NCBI GenBank assembly: GCA_026991065.1
Contig: JALXCG010000028.1
Coordinates: 1 to 9,094 of the forward strand
Direction: 5' to 3'
DNA length: 9,094 nt
Source: Gemmatimonadota bacterium
Lineage (GTDB): Bacteria > GCA-2686955
Shown here: positions 6,692-9,094 of the stretch, piece by piece
How the letters are laid out: each line of letters begins with the position of its first letter
Position numbering within the stretch: the stretch's first letter is position 1
The notes under the pieces: generated by a model
The model's input: only the letters and a program-made list of their open reading frames with translations
What the model was told of the DNA's origin: nothing
The model's database searches: none
Translations under genes and position numbers: made by a program

Positions 6692-7254
6692 AGCTCTCCC
6701 CGCAATCTGCTCTCGGTTGGGCAAAATGATGATCCGACAACCGCCTGAGCCGCTTCGCAAAGAACCAGCGCCTCCGGTGTGCAGTTGTTGAGGCTGCAAC
6801 GCATCCAAGTGGTGACCGTATAGTCGAACGCGTCATCGGAATAGGTTCCGGTGCCGCGGAGGTGAAAGACGGCGCGACAGCCTGTCAAGTCAACGTCACC
6901 GATTGTATCCTCCACCAGTGTGGAATCGACCGTGGCAGCCAAACTATCCAAATCCACGTCGACCTCGCATTCAACAAAAAACTCTCCATTCTCCGCTTGT
7001 GGCAAACACTCTTCGGGAAACCCCTCGGGACCGGCGAACTCCTCTACCGCGGCAACCGGGTCGCTGAGTTCCCGGCAGTCATCAACGATGGTAGCATCGG
7101 CCTGCAGACACTGCTTTTGCGTTTGCACAACATGCCAAAACCCGGGTTCGCAGGGGGCTTCGGGTTCACTGCCACCGCTTCCGCCGCCGCAAGCGGCAAA
7201 GCCTAGGAGTGTCAGTATAAGGAGAATGGGTGCGCCGAATCGCCTCTTTGCCAT
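6685..7254 (-). CDS. Cysteine-rich secreted lipoprotein of unknown function
   Basis: A predicted 189-residue lipoprotein with no family I recognise. The N-terminus has a basic start (MAKRR), a hydrophobic run (about 8-19) and a lipobox GFAAC, so C22 would be lipidated after signal peptidase II cleavage. A Gly/Ser-rich spacer (GGGSGGSE) follows, as usual for surface-anchored lipoproteins. The mature part is acidic and has ten more cysteines (35, 49, 60, 83, 96, 126, 153, 158, 166, 178), an even number that suggests up to five disulfides in the periplasm or outside the cell. Residues 94-131 look like a beta-rich segment with alternating acids. Start: ATG at 7254; an in-frame TTG at 7272 adds six residues but puts charges ahead of the signal peptide. 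No strong ribosome-binding site is visible. The gene is opposite the polysaccharide cluster and converges on it, so it is a separate transcript. A role in envelope or matrix attachment would be speculation. Confidence 0.75.
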   Translation of the reverse strand: MAKRRFGAPILLILTLLGFAACGGGSGGSEPEAPCEPGFWHVVQTQKQCLQADATIVDDCRELSDPVAAVEEFAGPEGFPEECLPQAENGEFFVECEVDVDLDSLAATVDSTLVEDTIGDVDLTGCRAVFHLRGTGTYSDDAFDYTVTTWMRCSLNNCTPEALVLCEAAQAVVGSSFCPTESRLRGELY

Positions 7255-7387
7255 GACGGAAAGATCTCGCAAGGGTGAGTGTGTTATCGGAGGTGTTTGG
7301 GTGGCCGCTCCAAAAAGACCGGTCCAACAGGTTTCCAGTGTGGCGTTGAATCCGCGAGAAAGCCTGGGAGCCGGTCGCGCATTGTCT

Positions 7388-7579
7388 TTACGTCGCCCGC
7401 ACCCGTTCCTGCTCCAATCTCTTCGTTGCCAAGTCCTTGAAAGGCAACCAGCCTTCTTGCGGACTCAGCGCTTCGATCTCGAAACAGGGCCGAGCACGGG
7501 ACTCGAAAGCCAATGCGCGACCGGCTCCCGGCGTGCCCGAGCTTCGTAACAGGGTCATGCTGAAAAGTGCAACCTGCAT
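7388..7579 (-). CDS. Doubtful small ORF, 63 residues, hypothetical
   Basis: A minus-strand ORF upstream of, and in the same direction as, the lipoprotein gene, 133 bases from its start. I do not recognise the product. The C-terminal half reads like real protein, with FEIEALSPQEGWLPFKDLA followed by a charged helix TKRLEQERVRAT. Third codon positions are mostly G or C, as in the neighbouring genes. Against it: no ribosome-binding site precedes ATG 7579 or the internal ATG 7558, the N-terminus is unremarkable, and longer ORFs overlap it in other frames. It could also be a decayed remnant. Treat as unproven. Confidence 0.3.
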   Translation of the reverse strand: MQVALFSMTLLRSSGTPGAGRALAFESRARPCFEIEALSPQEGWLPFKDLATKRLEQERVRAT

Positions 7580-7970
7580 CTACCATAACAGGGGCGTGGG
7601 TTCGGTGCGAGATTCTTCTTCTGCTGCGAACCCCCTTGCGTCGTTTCTGCTATGGGCCATCCTTGCGCGGAGTGGTCAAAACCCTCTTCCTTTGTCTCTT
7701 TGAGGACCGGTGTCGCAACAGAGAACCAGCCAGGAAGCGGCGGTGTCGGGTCAATCCACTCGCGCTGGAGTCGACGGGAAGTGCCGCAACATCAACCGAA
7801 TACACGCAATTCTGCTAGACGAATGGTTCCATATGATCTATTTTCCTGGCAATCAGGTTGAAAGTATGTCATTAAACGGCGTCGATATCACCTGGATAGC
7901 CGGCGTGCAGTGGATGCAGATTTCGCATTGTTCGCAACCATACTGAGCGCAGTTTCATGTCTTAGGATCC

Positions 7971-7987
7971 GGTCGCAAATTGCAACC
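7971..7987. promoter_or_regulatory. Operator-like palindrome GGTCGCAA-A-TTGCAACC
   Basis: A 17-base imperfect palindrome: arms GGTCGCAA and TTGCAACC differ at one pair around a central A. It lies 89 bases upstream of the ATG of the helix-turn-helix gene. A further TCGCAACC half-site is at 7932-7939. It could be a regulator-binding site, perhaps for autoregulation; this is inference from position and symmetry only. Confidence 0.35.
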
Positions 7988-8062
7988 TCGCCACCGTAAC
8001 AACATTGTCCGAAACAGCTACACCGCTCAGGGCAAGTCACGCCCGGTTTGCACACACAACAC

Positions 8063-8067
8063 GGAGG
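8063..8067 (+). promoter_or_regulatory. Strong ribosome-binding site (GGAGG) for the HTH gene
   Basis: GGAGG lies 9 bases before ATG 8077. It decides the start against the in-frame TTG at 8005, which would add 24 unrelated residues and read through the ribosome-binding site. Confidence 0.75.
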
Positions 8068-8076
8068 AATCAGCAA

Positions 8077-8625
8077 ATGGCTAGCGCCACAGATAAATGG
8101 TACAACCTTTCTGAAATGGCTCGGCTCACGGGCATCAATCGCGCCCAGTTGCACAAGTATGTGAAGACCAACGCTGGGCGTTTTACCACCAAGAAGATCG
8201 GGCGGCGAACCGTTTTCGCGGAATCCGCCGTGAAAGTGTTTGAAGAGATTCGCGCCGAAGGCCTGAGGAAGGTCGGAAAGAAGGTCACTCCTCGGGTCAA
8301 GGCGAGCGGTTCGGTCAGGAAGAAGGCCGGTCGCCCGTCCGCGGCGGCAGCACCGAAAGCAGCTAGCCCAAAGAAAGCCGCGGTGAAGAAGAGCACGAAG
8401 GCTCTGGACAAGGGTGCCAAGACCAAAGCAAAATCGGTTCAGCCCAAGAAGCGGGCGACTCAGTCCAAAGCAGTTGCCGCGAAGCGACCGGCCAAGGCAG
8501 CCGGCGATGCGGCCGTGATGGCGCAGGTGCTCAAAGCGATCAAAGAGCTGCGTGCCGAAGTAGCGAGTCTCAAGGCGGCGACGGCGCGTCCGGTCGTGTT
8601 GAGTATGGAGCTGAAGCGCAAGTAA
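8077..8625 (+). CDS. HTH DNA-binding protein with histone-H1-like Lys/Ala tail and C-terminal coiled coil
   Basis: A 182-residue cytoplasmic, probably nucleoid-associated, protein. Residues 8-58 resemble a MerR/excisionase-type helix-turn-helix: LSEMARLTGI forms helix 1, NRAQLHKYVKTN the recognition helix, then a wing-like KKIGRRTVFAESAVKVFEEI. Residues 64-142 are a low-complexity basic tail: of 79 residues I count 21 Lys, 6 Arg and 20 Ala, with D111 the only acidic residue. The tail contains an SPKK motif (97-100), known in histone H1 as a minor-groove binder, and a partial AT-hook core GRP at 85-87. Residues 148-165 have hydrophobics at M148, V151, I155, L158, V162 and L165, exact 3-4 spacing for a short coiled coil that could make dimers. 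The combination suggests a protein that binds specific sites through the HTH and coats or bridges nearby DNA with the tail. The gene stands alone, with its own GGAGG site and strong terminator. The function is inferred, and the exact family was not recognised. Confidence 0.85.
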   Translation: MASATDKWYNLSEMARLTGINRAQLHKYVKTNAGRFTTKKIGRRTVFAESAVKVFEEIRAEGLRKVGKKVTPRVKASGSVRKKAGRPSAAAAPKAASPKKAAVKKSTKALDKGAKTKAKSVQPKKRATQSKAVAAKRPAKAAGDAAVMAQVLKAIKELRAEVASLKAATARPVVLSMELKRK

Positions 8626-8656
8626 GAGTGGTGGTTGCGGCCATGTTTTGCGAGGA

Positions 8657-8702
8657 CAGTGGTGGGTGCGGATGGCGGCGCCCACCACTGCCTTTTCTTG
8701 TT
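8657..8702 (+). terminator. Rho-independent terminator of the HTH gene
   Basis: CAGTGGTGGGTGC (8657-8669) pairs with GCGCCCACCACTG (8678-8690): 13 base pairs with one G-T wobble and an 8-base loop. CCTTTTCTTGTT follows. It begins 31 bases after the stop codon and is a textbook intrinsic terminator. Confidence 0.9.
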
Positions 8703-8791
8703 GGCCGGCGGGATCCAAGCCGTCGTCATGCAACTCTCGTGTTCAAACGCTGCGCATCGGTGTCTTTTTTTGAGGCATTGCGCACTGCCGT

Positions 8792-8812
8792 GACCGGCTA
8801 AGAGCCCTGCCG
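8792..8812. repeat. Copy 1 of a ~20-base imperfect direct repeat
   Basis: GACCGGCTAAGAGCCCTGCCG matches the copy at 9031-9050 except for one deleted base and one mismatch. It forms the 5' arm of a hairpin at 8796-8825, where GGCTAAGAGCC pairs with GGCTCTCAGTC with one mismatch and one wobble. Confidence 0.45.
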
Positions 8813-8825
8813 GTGGCTCTCAGTC
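8796..8825. other. Hairpin, 11-position stem
   Basis: GGCTAAGAGCC (8796-8806) faces GGCTCTCAGTC (8815-8825) across an 8-base loop; ten of eleven positions pair, one as G-T. The alternative stem ACCGGC (8793-8798) with GCCGGT (8809-8814) excludes it. No T-run follows, so it is not a terminator. Confidence 0.4.
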
Positions 8826-9030
8826 ATGGAGGATTCGGGGGAGGGAGTGTTCCCCGATCGCAGCGATTGCTGTTGCTTGGGGCGAGACCCGTACAGATTC
8901 AGGCTGGATTTGGAGCGCGCATGGCAAGGCTCACCGCGAGCATGTGGTTGTCCCTTCAACAAGATATGGCGCTATCAATAGCTCTCTGCGGCGCCAGCGG
9001 AATAAGCCATGCTTCCTGTGGGATGAAGCA

Positions 9031-9050
9031 GACCGGTACGAGCCCTGCCG
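9031..9050. repeat. Copy 2 of the ~20-base imperfect direct repeat
   Basis: GACCGGTACGAGCCCTGCCG, 239 bases downstream of copy 1, shares an uninterrupted GAGCCCTGCCG with it. Its last bases lead into a different hairpin (9044-9085). Confidence 0.45.
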
Positions 9051-9085
9051 ATTCACATTCCCCTGATGTAACCGAATCAAGCAGG
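9044..9085. other. Segmented hairpin near the right edge
   Basis: CCTGC (9044-9048) pairs with GCAGG (9081-9085), GATTC (9050-9054) with GAATC (9074-9078), and ACAT (9055-9058) with ATGT (9066-9069): 14 base pairs in three blocks with small internal loops. No T-run is visible on either side, so an RNA element or protein site is more likely than a terminator. Confidence 0.4.
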
Positions 9086-9094
9086 CGGAGTGGT

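Larger units (their letters stand above)
7580..8076. other. Intergenic region, no convincing gene
   Basis: About 500 bases. ORFs of 60-90 codons occur on the plus strand in overlapping frames, but none has a ribosome-binding site, motif or sensible composition. Part of it (about 7800-7990) is more AT-rich than the genes, consistent with a regulatory region for the gene at 8077. I could not identify a convincing -35/-10 pair. It contains the palindrome at 7971-7987, and TTCGCA occurs twice nearby (7922 and 7931). Confidence 0.5.
8703..9094. other. Right-end intergenic region with repeats and hairpins, no convincing gene
   Basis: About 390 bases without an ORF of at least 60 codons on either strand. 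It holds a pair of ~20-base imperfect direct repeats (8792-8812 and 9031-9050) and three hairpins (8796-8825, 8835-8857, 9044-9085). It could be the upstream region of a gene beyond the window, or carry a small structured RNA. I recognised no tRNA, 6S, SRP or RNase P consensus. Confidence 0.5.

Noticed and set aside
7317-7324. GACCGGTC next to an A/T run as a minus-strand terminator after the small ORF
   Set aside because: The palindrome has no room for a loop, and the longer stem that can be drawn (ACTGG/CCGGT) is only five pairs including a wobble.
7710-7946. 78-codon plus-strand ORF in the gap before the HTH gene
   Set aside because: No ribosome-binding site, no recognisable motif, and competing ORFs in the other frames of the same stretch.
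7888-8733. A 281-codon minus-strand ORF antisense to the HTH gene
   Set aside because: It covers the whole HTH gene and its terminator, begins inside the T-rich region after the terminator, and its composition is an antisense echo of the Lys/Ala-rich tail (Leu, Phe, Arg, Gly). No motif or ribosome-binding site supports it.
8793-8820. H-type pseudoknot from stems ACCGGC/GCCGGT and AGAGCC/GGCTCT
   Set aside because: The third loop would have zero bases crossing a six-pair stem, which is sterically implausible; mutually exclusive hairpins are the better reading.
8826-8981. 51-codon plus-strand ORF with several cysteines
   Set aside because: No ribosome-binding site, its start lies in the arm of a hairpin, and the composition does not look like a protein of this genome.

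Overview
The window is GC-rich bacterial chromosomal DNA. Five consecutive plus-strand genes (2-6672) form a surface-polysaccharide biosynthesis locus. They are the tail of a GDP-mannose 6-dehydrogenase, a membrane-anchored alkaline-phosphatase-superfamily phosphodiesterase, a GT4-type glycosyltransferase, an RmlD-like sugar-nucleotide reductase, and a polyisoprenyl-phosphate sugar-1-phosphate transferase. The use of GTG and TTG starts, the sulfatase-like LRALGYI C-terminus of the phosphodiesterase and the Lys/Ala-rich DNA-binding protein at the right end would fit a Myxococcota/Desulfobacterota-like or other GC-rich Gram-negative lineage. That placement is an inference; nothing here fixes the phylum.

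Layout: the first three genes (2-4037) are tightly spaced (15 and 34 bases apart) and look co-transcribed. A 166-base gap before rmlD carries a TATAAT box and a small inverted repeat. A 174-base gap before the sugar-phosphate transferase carries a spaced direct repeat and several inverted repeats. The cluster ends tail-to-tail against a minus-strand gene for a cysteine-rich lipoprotein (6685-7254). Only 12 bases separate the two genes, and a hairpin there includes both stop codons. Bases 7255-8076 are mostly non-coding, with one doubtful minus-strand small ORF (7388-7579) and an operator-like palindrome at 7971-7987. A single plus-strand gene (8077-8625) follows. It encodes a small protein made of a MerR/excisionase-type helix-turn-helix, a histone-H1-like Lys/Ala tail and a short C-terminal coiled coil. 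It has its own strong ribosome-binding site and a textbook terminator. The last 390 bases have no convincing gene but contain two copies of a ~20-base element and several hairpins.

How the genes may work together: the dehydrogenase makes GDP-mannuronate, and the RmlD-like enzyme reduces a 4-keto sugar nucleotide, probably to dTDP-L-rhamnose. The sugar-phosphate transferase loads the first sugar on undecaprenyl phosphate, the GT4 enzyme extends it, and the phosphodiesterase may add or remove a phosphate-linked group on the lipid-linked or exported glycan. The lipoprotein and the histone-like regulator are separate transcription units with no demonstrated link to the cluster. No mobile element, tRNA, rRNA or CRISPR array was seen.
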